A stretch of 53,536 nt of DNA from Peptococcaceae bacterium (lineage in GTDB: Bacteria; Bacillota; UBA994), in contig JAGXSS010000052.1 in the NCBI GenBank assembly GCA_018334055.1, positions 71,612-125,147 of the forward strand, read 5' to 3'. Below are positions 32,734 to 42,194 of the stretch, in pieces. Position 1 is the stretch's first letter. Each line of letters begins with the position of its first letter. Both the position numbers and the translations under genes were made by a program. The notes beneath the pieces are model-generated. The model saw nothing but the letters and a program-made list of their open reading frames with translations. It had not been told where the DNA came from and ran no database searches.

Positions 32734-33254
32734 ATGGCCCTCGCCAGTAGTACCGCCACAAACACTTTCACAAAGTCTAGCACAATAAAGGGTGCCACTG
32801 CGACTTCAAACGCCCGTTGCCAGGTAAAGGGCCGCCCTAAATAGAAGCGAATTACCGCGACTAAGTACGGCACCCCCACGAGGTATAAAACCGCTACACC
32901 GACGACCATCGCCAAGGCCGCTCCCCGACGAGTGTTAATATCAAACTGGCCCGCAAAGTATGCGGCCACGATAAAGCCGATAATAAAACCAAAAGTAGGC
33001 TGCAACACATAGGTGAGGCCGCCAAACGGCGCCCTAGCGAACACGGGTACTCCCATGAGCCCTAGCAAGGCGTATACAGCCAGACTAAGTGCGCCCAGTC
33101 TGCCGCCCAGGGTAAAGGCGGCCAAAAAAGCCATGAAGGGCACTAGGCTAAACGGCACTACCGCCGGGCCACCATACCGCAACATCATTGCGGCAGCCAC
33201 ATGTAGTGCGGCGAAAATACCGACGCGATTGATCTCTTTTGTGGAGAATTTCAT
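32703..33254 (-). CDS. bioY: Biotin transporter BioY (ECF S component)
   Basis: 183-residue membrane protein with six hydrophobic helices, the substrate-binding S component of biotin uptake. Family marks: FSLVPFMAFLAAFTLGGRLGALSL, YALLGLMGVPVFA and GGLTYVLQPTFGFIIGF, the segments that form the biotin site. ATG at 33254 follows GGGAGGTGGGAGT; a longer reading to 33305 would run through the operator and promoter. No ECF ATPase genes are adjacent, so it may use a shared energising module elsewhere or act alone. Confidence 0.95.
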   Translation of the reverse strand: MKFSTKEINRVGIFAALHVAAAMMLRYGGPAVVPFSLVPFMAFLAAFTLGGRLGALSLAVYALLGLMGVPVFARAPFGGLTYVLQPTFGFIIGFIVAAYFAGQFDINTRRGAALAMVVGVAVLYLVGVPYLVAVIRFYLGRPFTWQRAFEVAVAPFIVLDFVKVFVAVLLARAIKKRLPYISN

Positions 33255-33272
33255 ACTCCCACCTCCCGCCAC

Positions 33273-33301
33273 ATCATAATGGAGGAGATGCTGACTGTCA
33301 A
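33273..33301 (-). promoter_or_regulatory. bioY promoter
   Basis: Minus strand TTGACA, exactly 17 bases, TATGAT: near-consensus sigma-A promoter. The -35 is inside one arm of the BirA box. The predicted message starts about a dozen bases before the ATG. Confidence 0.85.
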
Positions 33302-33326
33302 CCATAAACGTAATTATGGTTTACAG
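33295..33326. promoter_or_regulatory. BirA operator of bioY
   Basis: Inverted repeat CTGTCAACC-N14-GGTTTACAG, close to the Firmicute BirA box (TGTTAACC and GGTTAACA separated by 14-15 bases). It covers the -35 of the bioY promoter, so biotinyl-AMP-bound BirA would block transcription. It also overlaps the last codons of the upstream dehydrogenase gene. Confidence 0.85.
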
Positions 33327-34295
33327 TTGCCAGGGCGCATTGACCGCAAATTGCGGCGCTGTGCCCTGTAAGACAGCGCGCACATCTCGCCCAGTCACTA
33401 GGGCAATGCGCGACAGACACTCTTGTGTAGACCCAGCCATGTGTGGAGTCAGGATCACATTGGGCAGCTTATGAAAAGGACTCTGCGGCGCGAGTGGTTC
33501 TTCATGGAACACATCTAAGGCCGCCCCGGCAAACCACCCCTCGTTTAAGGCCTGCAGCAAATCAGCCTCGACCATAATCGCACCCCGAGCAGTGTTTATG
33601 AGCACCGCATCTTTAGGCATCAAGGACAGCAGCCGCCGCCCTACCAGCCCCTGAGTATCCATTGTCAACGGCAAGTGGATGCTCACCACCTGCGAGAATC
33701 GAAATAGTTCTTCGAGGCTCACCCTGCGCGCCACACTGCTCTCCTTGGGGGCACGACTCCAATAGACGACTTCCATACCAAAGGCCGCGGCCAAGGCCGC
33801 CACCCTCTGTCCTATATGCCCAAAGCCCACTAAACCGAGGCGTTTCCCTGCCAGTTCCCGGCCGACCGTACGGGCCTTTTCCCATTGCCCGAGTCTAACT
33901 AGGTAGTCGGCCTGCGGTATCTGTCGCCAGAGGGATAACAACATGCCAAACACCAGCTCTGCTACCGCCTGGGCATTACTGCCTGGGGCATTAGTGACAT
34001 AAATCCCAGCTTCGGTAGCCGCTCTGACATCTACCTGGTCTACTCCGGCACCATGCACCGCAATAATTTTTAACCTCGAACAACTATTAACTAATTCGTA
34101 GGGGATGATACCGGTCCGCACCAACAAACCATCGGCACGAGCGATAGCTTGCCAGTAGTCCTCCCTATCCCCATAAGACATCTCCCCAAACGGCAAGGGT
34201 ACCACTGCCACGGAAACGCCCTCCCCCACGGCACTACGAAAACTAGGGAGGCAGACGGGCATCTCAGGAGTTGCCGTCACAACGACTTGTTTCAT
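33321..34295 (-). CDS. D-2-hydroxyacid dehydrogenase (NAD-dependent)
   Basis: 324 residues of the D-isomer-specific 2-hydroxyacid dehydrogenase family (phosphoglycerate dehydrogenase-like). NAD-binding Rossmann motif [14 protein letters not shown] (about 154-167), substrate Arg in [11 protein letters not shown], Glu in DVFHEEPL and catalytic His in LTPHMAGST (about 282-290). It lacks ACT or regulatory domains, so it is not a full-length SerA-type enzyme. Alone on its transcript upstream of bioY. Substrate is uncertain: glyoxylate, hydroxypyruvate or other 2-oxoacids. Confidence 0.9.
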   Translation of the reverse strand: MKQVVVTATPEMPVCLPSFRSAVGEGVSVAVVPLPFGEMSYGDREDYWQAIARADGLLVRTGIIPYELVNSCSRLKIIAVHGAGVDQVDVRAATEAGIYVTNAPGSNAQAVAELVFGMLLSLWRQIPQADYLVRLGQWEKARTVGRELAGKRLGLVGFGHIGQRVAALAAAFGMEVVYWSRAPKESSVARRVSLEELFRFSQVVSIHLPLTMDTQGLVGRRLLSLMPKDAVLINTARGAIMVEADLLQALNEGWFAGAALDVFHEEPLAPQSPFHKLPNVILTPHMAGSTQECLSRIALVTGRDVRAVLQGTAPQFAVNAPWQL

Positions 34296-34421
34296 ATTTC
34301 ATCACTTCGCCCTTACCTTACTTTTTCTTGGTATTTCGCGAAAACACCCCTCTATTCCTGCCCCAGGGGTGCATGTCGGAGCCGCAAAATAGGCACATTA
34401 AGGGGGGAGGAGGTGATCATT

Positions 34422-34589
34422 TTGGACACAACTACTAACCCTATCGGCAGGGTGAAATGTGTAGTGGAAAACTGTCGTCACTGGCACAAGGGCAATCATT
34501 GCGTCGCCTCAAGCATCACCGTGCAGGGACCTCAGGCCACTAGCGTGCAAGGCACGGACTGCTCTACATTTGTCAACAAAACCCACTAA
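34422..34589 (+). CDS. DUF1540 cysteine-rich protein
   Basis: 55 residues with the DUF1540 layout: VKCVVENCRHW, GNHCVASSITV and GTDCSTFV, four cysteines that probably bind a metal. Function unknown; such proteins are frequent in spore-forming Firmicutes. The start is a TTG (34422) preceded by a perfect AGGAGGTGAT, the strongest ribosome site nearby; no ATG is available. Monocistronic between a dehydrogenase and typA. Confidence 0.85.
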   Translation: MDTTTNPIGRVKCVVENCRHWHKGNHCVASSITVQGPQATSVQGTDCSTFVNKTH

Positions 34590-34592
34590 GCA

Positions 34593-34621
34593 TCAGGCGC
34601 AGGCGCTAGGCCTGCGCCTGA
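34593..34621 (+). terminator. Strong hairpin after the DUF1540 gene, possible terminator
   Basis: Arms TCAGGCGCAGGC and GCCTGCGCCTGA, loop GCTAG, four bases after the stop. The following bases (TCAATTATATTT) are only partly T-rich, so termination efficiency is uncertain. Confidence 0.55.
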
Positions 34622-34631
34622 TCAATTATAT

Positions 34632-34661
34632 TTGACTACCTATGGCAGACTAGGCTATAAT
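34632..34661 (+). promoter_or_regulatory. typA promoter
   Basis: TTGACT, 18 bases, TATAAT, with the GTG start 33 bases after the -10. A near-consensus sigma-A promoter. Confidence 0.8.
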
Positions 34662-34694
34662 TTTATGTCTGAGTACAATAAAGGAGCCTGAGAA

Positions 34695-36518
34695 GTGAAA
34701 AGAAATATTGCGATAATCGCCCATGTTGACCACGGGAAGACCACTTTAGTCGATGCGATGCTCAAGCAGAGCCATATTTTCCATGTTAAGGAGCATGTAC
34801 AAGAGCGGGTTATGGACTCGATGGACCTCGAGCGGGAAAGAGGCATCACCATTATGGCTAAAAACACCGGGGTATTCTACCAGGGGACAAAAATCAACAT
34901 AGTAGATACACCCGGGCACGCCGACTTTGGTGGCGAGGTCGAGCGCACTTTGAGCACGGTAGATGGAGTATTGCTCTTAGTCGATGCCGCCGAGGGCCCC
35001 CTCGCGCAGACCAAGTATGTCCTAAAAAAAGCCCTGGCGCAACATTTGCAGCCTATTGTCGTCATCAACAAAATTGATCGGCAGGATGCCCAGCCCTTAG
35101 AAATTCTTGATAAGTGCCTGGACCTTTTCATCGAGCTAGGTGCTACCGAAGACCAGCTAGATTTTCCCGTCCTCTTTGCTTCTTCTCGGGCTGGCATAGC
35201 CAAGTACAACCTCGGCGATCCCGGGGTCGACCTCACTCCCCTCTTTGAAACGATTCTCGCCCGGGTGCCTGCTCCAAGCGGCGACCCCGAGGGTTCTTTT
35301 CAGATGTCGGTAACCACGCTCGATTGGGATGATTACCTTGGGCGCATCGCCATCGGGCGCATCGCGCGGGGGAAGGTGCTTGCCGCGCAGACAGTTGCGG
35401 TCGTTAAGGTTGACGGCACCGTTGTCCCAGGGAAGATCGCTAGATTATACCAGTACATGGGCCTCAAGCGGACCGAACACCCTGAGGCAGTAGCTGGTGA
35501 CATTGTGGCTATAGCCGGCCTGTCCGAGGTTGGGCTAGGTGACACCGTCACCGCACTGGAATGCCCAGAGGCGCTTCCTTTTATGGCTGTCGACGAGCCG
35601 ACTGTCACCATGGATTTTATGATTAACGACAGTCCCTTTGCCGGCCGCGAAGGTCAATTCGTCACCTCGCGCCACCTGCGCGAGCGCCTGCAGAAGGAAG
35701 GCCTAACTAATGTCAGCATGCGCATTGAAGATGGTCCCTCCCCCGACATTTTCCACGTGTCGGGGCGTGGCGAGCTCCACCTGGCCATCCTCATCGAAAC
35801 CATGCGCCGTCAAGGCTATGAATTCGCCGTGTCGCGGCCCAAAGTTATATTCCGTAGAATTGACGGCGAACTGATGGAGCCGGTAGAGTTACTCACCGTC
35901 GACGTGCCCGAGCAATACACGGGCGTAGTCATGGAGAAGCTTGGTGCCCGCAAAGCACGCCTCATCAATATGGAGCACCAAGTAACAGGCTCCGTTCGCC
36001 TCGAATTTGAAATCACCTCGCGCGCCTTACTGGGTTTTCGCAATGACTTGCTCACGGATACCAGAGGGTATGGCATAATGAACACTCTTTTCGACGGTTA
36101 CGGCCCTTATCGCGGCGATATCCCAGGCCGCCCAAGCGGCGTGCTCTTAGCCTATGAGCTGGGCGAGGCCACCGCCTACGGCTTACAAAACGCCGAAGAA
36201 CGCGGAGAACTCTTTATTGGGCCGGGCACAAAAGTCTACGAAGGTATGATTATTGGTGAGTCTTCTCGCGCCAGCGACCTCGATGTCAATGTCTGCAAAC
36301 GCAAACAACTGACCAACATCCGCTCCAGCGCCGCCGACGACGCCATACGCCTGGCCACCCCACGCGACATGGGCCTTGACCGCGCCCTCGAATACATCGC
36401 TGATGATGAGCTGGTGGAGGTAACGCCCAAGAGCATCCGCCTACGCAAGCGCCAGCTTGACCGGCAGGAGCGCCTACGGCAAATCAAGAAACAGCAAGAT
36501 CTAGCCACCCCTAACTAG
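34695..36518 (+). CDS. typA: Ribosome-associated translational GTPase TypA/BipA
   Basis: 607-residue translation-factor GTPase used in ribosome assembly and stress growth. G1 AHVDHGKTT (about 9-17), G2 region [10 protein letters not shown]3 [12 protein letters not shown] (about 74-85), G4 NKIDR (about 128-132), and the EF-G-like domains III and V later on ([14 protein letters not shown], then [12 protein letters not shown]). The basic C-terminal tail ([20 protein letters not shown]) is the usual BipA-specific ending. GTG start after AAAGGAGCC. Own promoter and terminator. Confidence 0.97.
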   Translation: MKRNIAIIAHVDHGKTTLVDAMLKQSHIFHVKEHVQERVMDSMDLERERGITIMAKNTGVFYQGTKINIVDTPGHADFGGEVERTLSTVDGVLLLVDAAEGPLAQTKYVLKKALAQHLQPIVVINKIDRQDAQPLEILDKCLDLFIELGATEDQLDFPVLFASSRAGIAKYNLGDPGVDLTPLFETILARVPAPSGDPEGSFQMSVTTLDWDDYLGRIAIGRIARGKVLAAQTVAVVKVDGTVVPGKIARLYQYMGLKRTEHPEAVAGDIVAIAGLSEVGLGDTVTALECPEALPFMAVDEPTVTMDFMINDSPFAGREGQFVTSRHLRERLQKEGLTNVSMRIEDGPSPDIFHVSGRGELHLAILIETMRRQGYEFAVSRPKVIFRRIDGELMEPVELLTVDVPEQYTGVVMEKLGARKARLINMEHQVTGSVRLEFEITSRALLGFRNDLLTDTRGYGIMNTLFDGYGPYRGDIPGRPSGVLLAYELGEATAYGLQNAEERGELFIGPGTKVYEGMIIGESSRASDLDVNVCKRKQLTNIRSSAADDAIRLATPRDMGLDRALEYIADDELVEVTPKSIRLRKRQLDRQERLRQIKKQQDLATPN

Positions 36519-36543
36519 AGTGCCATCCGGCACTCTTTTTTTA
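36517..36543 (+). terminator. Rho-independent terminator of typA
   Basis: AGAGTGCC-ATCC-GGCACTCT followed by six or more T residues, beginning in the typA stop codon. Confidence 0.93.
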
Positions 36544-36548
36544 CGCTG

Positions 36549-36577
36549 TTGACACTCATAACCGGCAATGCTAGACT
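36549..36577 (+). promoter_or_regulatory. copA promoter
   Basis: Perfect TTGACA, 17 bases, TAGACT. The copper operator lies immediately downstream, over the expected transcription start. Confidence 0.85.
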
Positions 36578-36582
36578 TGCAG

Positions 36583-36601
36583 TATACCCCGCTGGGGTAT
36601 T
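36583..36601. promoter_or_regulatory. CsoR-type copper operator
   Basis: Inverted repeat TATACCCC-GCT-GGGGTATT. Firmicute CsoR operators have this ATACCC/GGGTAT symmetry and lie in promoters of copA/copZ genes; Cu(I) releases the repressor. No csoR gene occurs in the window, so the repressor acts from elsewhere. Confidence 0.75.
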
Positions 36602-36626
36602 AAGTACTACTAACGGAAGGTGACGT

Positions 36627-39107
36627 ATGGAAAACTCTCTGACCAAAATATCGCTTAAAATTACCGGCATGACCTGCGCTTCCTGCTCAAGCAAGGTAGA
36701 GCGCGTCCTCCGGCGTGTCAATGGCGTGACCGAAGTCGCGGTCAACTTAGCCACAGAAACCGCGAGCATAACCTACGACTCAACTCTCATCACTCCACAG
36801 TCCATCAGGGAGAAGATTGAGCAAGTCGGCTACAGCGTCAAAGAGGACAAGGAATCTATCTCCTTACTTATCAAGGGCATGACCTGTGCCGCCTGCTCGA
36901 GCCGCATTGAAAGAGGTCTGGGGAAAACAGATGGGGTCTATAGTGCCTCCGTCAACTTGGCCACGGAAAAAGCAGTAGTGGAATACAACCCGCGCGCTTT
37001 GTACCCAGACGATATCATCGAGCGCATTAAGACATTCGGGTACGAGGCCATGCTCGAGGACGATACCTTGCCGGCAGTGGACAACGACCAAGTGCGGCAG
37101 GCTCAGGCTGCCTTGCGCATGTGGGTTTCGTGGGCTTTTACCTTGCCGATAATTCTCTGGATGTTGCCGTCAATGTTCGCTGGTCATAATATGGACGCCA
37201 TGTGGCCGAGCAAAGAAATTTACAACCTCGGTATGTTAGTCTTAGGCGCACCCGTGCTTTTTTGGGCTGGGCTACCAACCTATAAATCTGCCTACAAAGC
37301 CATTAAAGTGCTCTCCCCCAACATGGATGCGCTCATTGCGCTTGGCACCGTTGCCGCCTACCTGAGCGGCTTGGCCGCCTTCTTCATCCATATCGAAAAC
37401 TACGCCGGAGTTGCGGCCATGATTATGGCCTTCCACCTCACCGGCCGCTACCTTGAAGCGAAGGCCAAAGGACGGGCCTCGCAAGCCATCAAGCGTCTGC
37501 TGCAATTGGAAGCGAAGACCGCCACCATCCTGATTAATGGCCAAGAGAAAGAGGTACCTTTAGCCCAGGTGCGCGTTGGCGACATCTATGTCGTGCGCCC
37601 GGGGCAGAAGACCCCGACTGACGGCAAAGTGATTAAGGGCGAGAGCAGCGTCGATGAGTCTATGGCTACGGGTGAAAGCTTGCCGGTCTACAAAACCATC
37701 GGCGACGAGCTCATTGGCGCGACGGTGAATCAAGAAGGCATACTCTACGCCGAGGCTACCCGCGTCGGCAAGGACACCTTTCTCGCTCAAGTGATTAAAT
37801 TAGTGGAAGATGCCCAGGGAACAAAGGTCCCCATTCAAGAATTCGCCGATAAAGTCACCTCCGTCTTTGTACCCATTGTGGTCGGCATCGCCGTCTTCAC
37901 CTTGGCCATCTGGCTAATCTGGCCACACCAACTTGGCGTGGTACTCGAAATGGCTAAGCCCTATATCCCTTGGGTCAACCCTCACCTGTCACCTCTCACG
38001 CTGGCCTTAGTAGCAACGGTGGCCGTACTCGTCATTGCCTGCCCCTGCGCCATGGGGCTAGCCACACCTACCGCCCTCATGGTAGGTAGCGGCATCGGGG
38101 CCGAAAACGGCATCCTCATCAAGCGTGGCGATGCCATTCAGACCTTGCAGTATGTTAAGACTATTGTCTTCGATAAGACCGGCACCATCACCAAGGGTAA
38201 ACCTGCCGTAACCGACTTGTACCCACAGAGAGTTACCGAAGAACGGTTATTGGTTGTGGCCGCCAGTGTTGAGGCTAACTCCGAGCACCCCCTCGGCAAG
38301 GCCATTACCAAGGCCGCAGAAACCCGTGGCCTAGCGCTCCTGGCTAGCGAACGCTTCATCTCGCTCACCGGTCGCGGCGTAAAAGCAGAAGTAGAGGGCC
38401 AAGTGGCCTTAGTTGGTAGCCGCAACCTCCTCCTTGAGCACGGCATAGACCCAAGCCAACTCGAGAGCAAGGTCGTCGAGCTAGAGTCTGAAGGCAAGAC
38501 TTGCATGCTGATCGCTTGGGGCCATGAGTTACTCGGAGCCATCGCCGTGGCCGATACCCTCAAAGACGATTCTTTACAGGCCATCAAAGAACTTAAAAAA
38601 ATGGGGTTGTCACCGGTGATGATTACCGGCGACAACCGCCGCACCGCCGAAGCCATTGGCCGGGCCGTGGGCATCGAGCGCATTTTGGCGGAAGTCTTGC
38701 CGGAAGGCAAGGTGCAAGCCATCAAGGCACTACAGAGTGAAGGCCAGACGGTGGCTATGGTCGGAGATGGCATCAATGACGCCCCCGCCCTCACCCAGGC
38801 CGATGTCGGCATCGCCATCGGCACAGGCACAGATATCGCCATTGAGGCTTCCGACGTGACCTTGGTGCGTGGCAATCTCGGTGCCGTCGTCAGCGCCATC
38901 AAGCTCTCGCGGGCCACTTTTAGAAAAATACGCCAGAACCTCTTTTGGGCTTTTATCTACAACCTGGTGGCCATCCCACTCGCCATACTGGGGCTCCTCC
39001 ATCCGGTCATAGCCGAAGCGGCCATGGCGGCTAGTTCTCTCACCGTCGTCACCAATGCCAACCTCTTACGCAAGGTTCGCATCAAACCGGATTATGAAAA
39101 AGTCTAA
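36627..39107 (+). CDS. copA: Copper-exporting P1B-type ATPase CopA
   Basis: 826 residues. Two N-terminal heavy-metal domains with GMTCASC (14-20) and GMTCAAC (84-90) CxxC pairs, eight membrane helices, actuator motif TGES, the transmembrane CPC metal site (about 472-474), phosphorylation motif DKTGT (about 516-520), SEHPLG nucleotide-binding motif and [13 protein letters not shown] with late NVAL-type features indicates Cu(I)/Ag(I) export. ATG follows GGAAGGTGACGT. Controlled by the CsoR-type operator upstream; no copZ chaperone gene is adjacent. Its end overlaps the convergent radical SAM gene by four bases. Confidence 0.96.
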   Translation: MENSLTKISLKITGMTCASCSSKVERVLRRVNGVTEVAVNLATETASITYDSTLITPQSIREKIEQVGYSVKEDKESISLLIKGMTCAACSSRIERGLGKTDGVYSASVNLATEKAVVEYNPRALYPDDIIERIKTFGYEAMLEDDTLPAVDNDQVRQAQAALRMWVSWAFTLPIILWMLPSMFAGHNMDAMWPSKEIYNLGMLVLGAPVLFWAGLPTYKSAYKAIKVLSPNMDALIALGTVAAYLSGLAAFFIHIENYAGVAAMIMAFHLTGRYLEAKAKGRASQAIKRLLQLEAKTATILINGQEKEVPLAQVRVGDIYVVRPGQKTPTDGKVIKGESSVDESMATGESLPVYKTIGDELIGATVNQEGILYAEATRVGKDTFLAQVIKLVEDAQGTKVPIQEFADKVTSVFVPIVVGIAVFTLAIWLIWPHQLGVVLEMAKPYIPWVNPHLSPLTLALVATVAVLVIACPCAMGLATPTALMVGSGIGAENGILIKRGDAIQTLQYVKTIVFDKTGTITKGKPAVTDLYPQRVTEERLLVVAASVEANSEHPLGKAITKAAETRGLALLASERFISLTGRGVKAEVEGQVALVGSRNLLLEHGIDPSQLESKVVELESEGKTCMLIAWGHELLGAIAVADTLKDDSLQAIKELKKMGLSPVMITGDNRRTAEAIGRAVGIERILAEVLPEGKVQAIKALQSEGQTVAMVGDGINDAPALTQADVGIAIGTGTDIAIEASDVTLVRGNLGAVVSAIKLSRATFRKIRQNLFWAFIYNLVAIPLAILGLLHPVIAEAAMAASSLTVVTNANLLRKVRIKPDYEKV

Positions 39108-40780
39108 TCGTAATCTAAGAAAACGGCTATGGCCCTCTCTCGCGGAGGGAGGGTGTGGTCAAACAAACAGGCGCTGCGCCCCGCCAGTCCCAGATGCGCC
39201 ATTGTGGCGGGGTTAAAGGTTCCAAGGCGCAGGTGGCGTAAAATTGCCCCCGGCTTTTCGTCCCGACGATGGGGCAAGACCTTGTAGAGATTTTCCTTGT
39301 CTCCATAGACAATCCCCCGGAGCAACCGCCTTTCTTCATCCACACCAAGGATGAGGGAGGGCGGTACTTCTCGATGCGGTTCATGCATTAGAAAGTCAAA
39401 CCGACAAAGCTCCTGTAGTAAGTATCGGTCAGGCACTTTGGTAGCCAGCGCGAAGCAGAGCGCTTCTTCCGGCGACCCCTCGCCCAAGGAACTTCCTAAG
39501 AGTGAGGCAAAGAGCTCATTAGGCTGAGTGTGCTTCAGGGCATACAAGACAGCTTGCCGACTCCGACGAGAGTTGTAGAAACGCTCCAAGGCCTGCTCCA
39601 TTTTCTTGACCCTGAGGAAAGCTTGCGGGGACATACCCGGAGCGCGCAACACCTCGTAGGGTGCATAGGGCAACACCCCATAATCCCCCTCGTCCATGAG
39701 TGAGGACAGCGAAGTGCCGGGCAACACCTTCAAAAAGCCTAGGTGCAGGCGGTCCGGCAGTGCGCCGAGCGCAGCATCGAAGGATTGCATGAAATCCGCC
39801 AAACCCTCCCCGGGCAGCCCACAAATGAGGTCAAGATGCACTTCTACATTTCCGGCGGCAACTAACCGGCGCACATTTTCGAGCACGCGGTCGGCACTCA
39901 TATGACGATGAATCAGTGCTAGAGCCTCCGGGGAAGTAGTCTGCAGCCCCACCTCAAATTGAAAGCGCTTGGCCCGCGGGTCGGCGAGCAGGGCAAAATC
40001 AGCCTCAGTTAAGAGATGAGCGCAGATTTCAAAGTGAAAGCGACAACTCCCGGGCAATTCTAAGAGATACGACCATAGTTCACGCGCTCTCCGCGCGTCC
40101 GCATTGAAAGTGCGATCGACAAATTTTATTAGTCCAACCTTCGCACTGAGGGAGGCCAGGCGCAGCTTCGCCAGGTCAACGGACATAAATCTTACCCCGT
40201 CGCCTCCTGCCGATAAGCAGTAGGCACAGGAGTATGGGCAGCCACGGCTGGTTTCAAAATAATACAACTTGTGCGGGGAATAGCTCTCTTCGCCATCATA
40301 AGGGTCCGGCAACTCGTCTAGATTTTTGACCTGGGCAGACCCTACTTCTAGGTTTTCGCGGGTGCTAATTCCGGTGTGCTTAGGTACCCGCCCCTCGCGC
40401 AGGGCAGTCAGGAGATGTGGCATCAAGAGCTCGCCTTCACCCTGACATAGATAGTCGAGGAAGGACAGTTTAGCGAACAAATTGGCTGGGTTCCCGCTGA
40501 CCTCGGGGCCGCCCCAGACAACAATTAACTCCGGCAGCATAGTGGAGAGACGCGTGCAAACGTCCTCGACTAGGTTGCGATTCCAGATATATACTGAGCA
40601 AAGCAACAAAGCCGGTTCTTCCCCTAGCAAGCGCAAGGCGATGTTTTCGGCACGCTCATTGATATTGGCCTCCACCACGGTTAGAGCTACCCCCTTCTCT
40701 AGGCAAGCAGCAGCCAAGTAGCGGACAGCCAGACTGGTATGAGAAAAACTTGCATTAACCCCGAGGAGCACAGCCTTCAT
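39104..40780 (-). CDS. B12-binding-domain radical SAM protein with DUF4080-type C-terminus
   Basis: 558 residues. An N-terminal cobalamin-binding Rossmann-like domain (about 1-140; lacks a clear D-x-H-x-x-G, so cobalamin is base-off or absent), a radical SAM barrel with [15 protein letters not shown] (about 175-189; CX3CX2C), and a C-terminal domain of about 170 residues ending in a DUF4080-like region. Such proteins are widespread in Firmicutes but without an assigned reaction. ATG start; nothing adjacent suggests a substrate. Confidence 0.85.
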   Translation of the reverse strand: MKAVLLGVNASFSHTSLAVRYLAAACLEKGVALTVVEANINERAENIALRLLGEEPALLLCSVYIWNRNLVEDVCTRLSTMLPELIVVWGGPEVSGNPANLFAKLSFLDYLCQGEGELLMPHLLTALREGRVPKHTGISTRENLEVGSAQVKNLDELPDPYDGEESYSPHKLYYFETSRGCPYSCAYCLSAGGDGVRFMSVDLAKLRLASLSAKVGLIKFVDRTFNADARRARELWSYLLELPGSCRFHFEICAHLLTEADFALLADPRAKRFQFEVGLQTTSPEALALIHRHMSADRVLENVRRLVAAGNVEVHLDLICGLPGEGLADFMQSFDAALGALPDRLHLGFLKVLPGTSLSSLMDEGDYGVLPYAPYEVLRAPGMSPQAFLRVKKMEQALERFYNSRRSRQAVLYALKHTQPNELFASLLGSSLGEGSPEEALCFALATKVPDRYLLQELCRFDFLMHEPHREVPPSLILGVDEERRLLRGIVYGDKENLYKVLPHRRDEKPGAILRHLRLGTFNPATMAHLGLAGRSACLFDHTLPPRERAIAVFLDYD

Positions 40781-40811
40781 TAGTAGACAAACCCTTCCCC
40801 TGCCTGAGATT

Positions 40812-41987
40812 TTATCTATAATTTTGAAGGGCCACTTTGAGCCGTCTCATACCTTCTCTTATGTTGTCCGGGGTGGCATTGCTAAAGTTAAGGCGCATGG
40901 TATGCTTGTGCCCACCTTCCACGAAGAAGCTTTCGCCGGGGATAAACGCGACCTTCTCTTTGATTGCCGCCACAAGCAGTTGCCCAGCATCCATTCCCTG
41001 GGGCAATTCCCCCCAAATGAATAGTCCGCCTGTGGGAGATGTCCACTTAATGTGCGCAGGGAGCTCTTTTAAACAGTCCTGCATCACCTTTAGTTTGTGT
41101 CCGTACTGAGTGCGGATGCTCTGAATGTGCGGCTCAAGATGCCCGCGGCGGCAGAACTCGTAAACCATGGCTTGCGCCAAATTATTGGTGTGCACGTCCG
41201 CACCCTGCTTGCCAATAACCATCTTACGAAGCAATGACGGTTCTCCCACCGCAAACCCTAGGCGGAGTCCGGGAGAAACAAGCTTGGAAAAGCTCCCTAA
41301 ATAAACCACACGCTGACTACTGTCGTAGGCCTTGATAGCCGGCATCACTTCATCGGTAAAAGATAGACGGCCATAGGGGTCATCCTCCACCAGCACCGTA
41401 TTGTGATGAGCCAACAAGGCTCCCACAGCCTTCCTGCGCTCTAAGCTGAGGGTGATGCCGGTTGGATTTTGAAATGTTGGGACTAAGTAGGCTATTTTTG
41501 GGTTTTCCCGGGCAATAGTTTCTTCTAGCTCGTCAACACTTACTCCCTCGTGGTCACCATGGGCGACCGCGAAGTTCGCCTGGTAGGTCTTTAATATTTG
41601 GATAGCCGCCAAGTAGGTGGGGCTCTCCACCACGGCAGTATCTCCTTTGTCAATCATGGCCTTGGCAATGAGGTCTATGCCCTGTTGCGAGCCCGAGGTA
41701 ATCACTACCTCCTCAGTCGTAGCCTCTATGCCAATGCCCTTAACCCACCCGGCGATAAACTCCCGCAAAGGCAGGTACCCCTCCGTGGTACCGTACTGCA
41801 GAATATCGCGTTTATCTAAGATGACCTCCCGGGCAATTTCTGCCAAAACCTCAACCGGAAACGAATCCGGCGAGGGCAAGCCACCGGCAAAAGAAATTAT
41901 ATCTGGCTGCTGGGTTAGCTTTAGTATTTCGCGAATCACATTTCCCTGCATGTTCTTTAGTCGCTCAGCGTACCTAATTTCGCTCAA
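40812..41987 (-). CDS. PLP-dependent aminotransferase (class I/II, 2-aminoadipate aminotransferase-like)
   Basis: About 391 residues, fold type I. Marks in order: ISFAGGLPSPDSFP (about 30-43), TSGSQQGIDLIAK (about 96-108), PTFQNPTGITL (about 164-174), VEDDPYG (about 193-199), PLP-lysine motif SFSKLVSPGLRLGF (about 224-237) and a final Arg in MRLNFSN. It is similar to the KAT/LysN group acting on aromatic, leucine or aminoadipate substrates. TTG at 41987 is preferred: AGGGGGAGGGG lies seven bases upstream and the N-terminus then reads SEIRYAERLKNM, usual for the family. ATGs at 42014 and 42071 would add extra residues. Confidence 0.88.
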   Translation of the reverse strand: MSEIRYAERLKNMQGNVIREILKLTQQPDIISFAGGLPSPDSFPVEVLAEIAREVILDKRDILQYGTTEGYLPLREFIAGWVKGIGIEATTEEVVITSGSQQGIDLIAKAMIDKGDTAVVESPTYLAAIQILKTYQANFAVAHGDHEGVSVDELEETIARENPKIAYLVPTFQNPTGITLSLERRKAVGALLAHHNTVLVEDDPYGRLSFTDEVMPAIKAYDSSQRVVYLGSFSKLVSPGLRLGFAVGEPSLLRKMVIGKQGADVHTNNLAQAMVYEFCRRGHLEPHIQSIRTQYGHKLKVMQDCLKELPAHIKWTSPTGGLFIWGELPQGMDAGQLLVAAIKEKVAFIPGESFFVEGGHKHTMRLNFSNATPDNIREGMRRLKVALQNYR

Positions 41988-42153
41988 ATGTTGACCCCTC
42001 CCCCTCATAATCATATTGTTCTTTTCCTCATTGGCTTGCCCTTTTCCTCTCCGCCGCATATAGTCGCTCATTTCAGACGATAGAATTTACGATTCCTTAC
42101 TTTGTGCAGTGGATTCAAGAATACACCCTAATATACGCTAATACTTATTGTTA

Positions 42154-42172
42154 GCATGCTGCGGTAGCATGC
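42154..42172. repeat. Small inverted repeat upstream of the SpoVB-like gene
   Basis: GCATGCT-GCGGT-AGCATGC, ending eight bases before the AAGGAGGG ribosome site of the gene at 42195. It could be an operator or leader hairpin. Confidence 0.35.
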
Positions 42173-42194
42173 CACCTTCTAAGGAGGGAATGTC

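Noticed and set aside
32448-32750. 100-codon open frame across the hairpin array
   Set aside because: It runs through palindromes and into bioY on the other strand, has Cys/Arg-rich random composition and no credible ribosome site.
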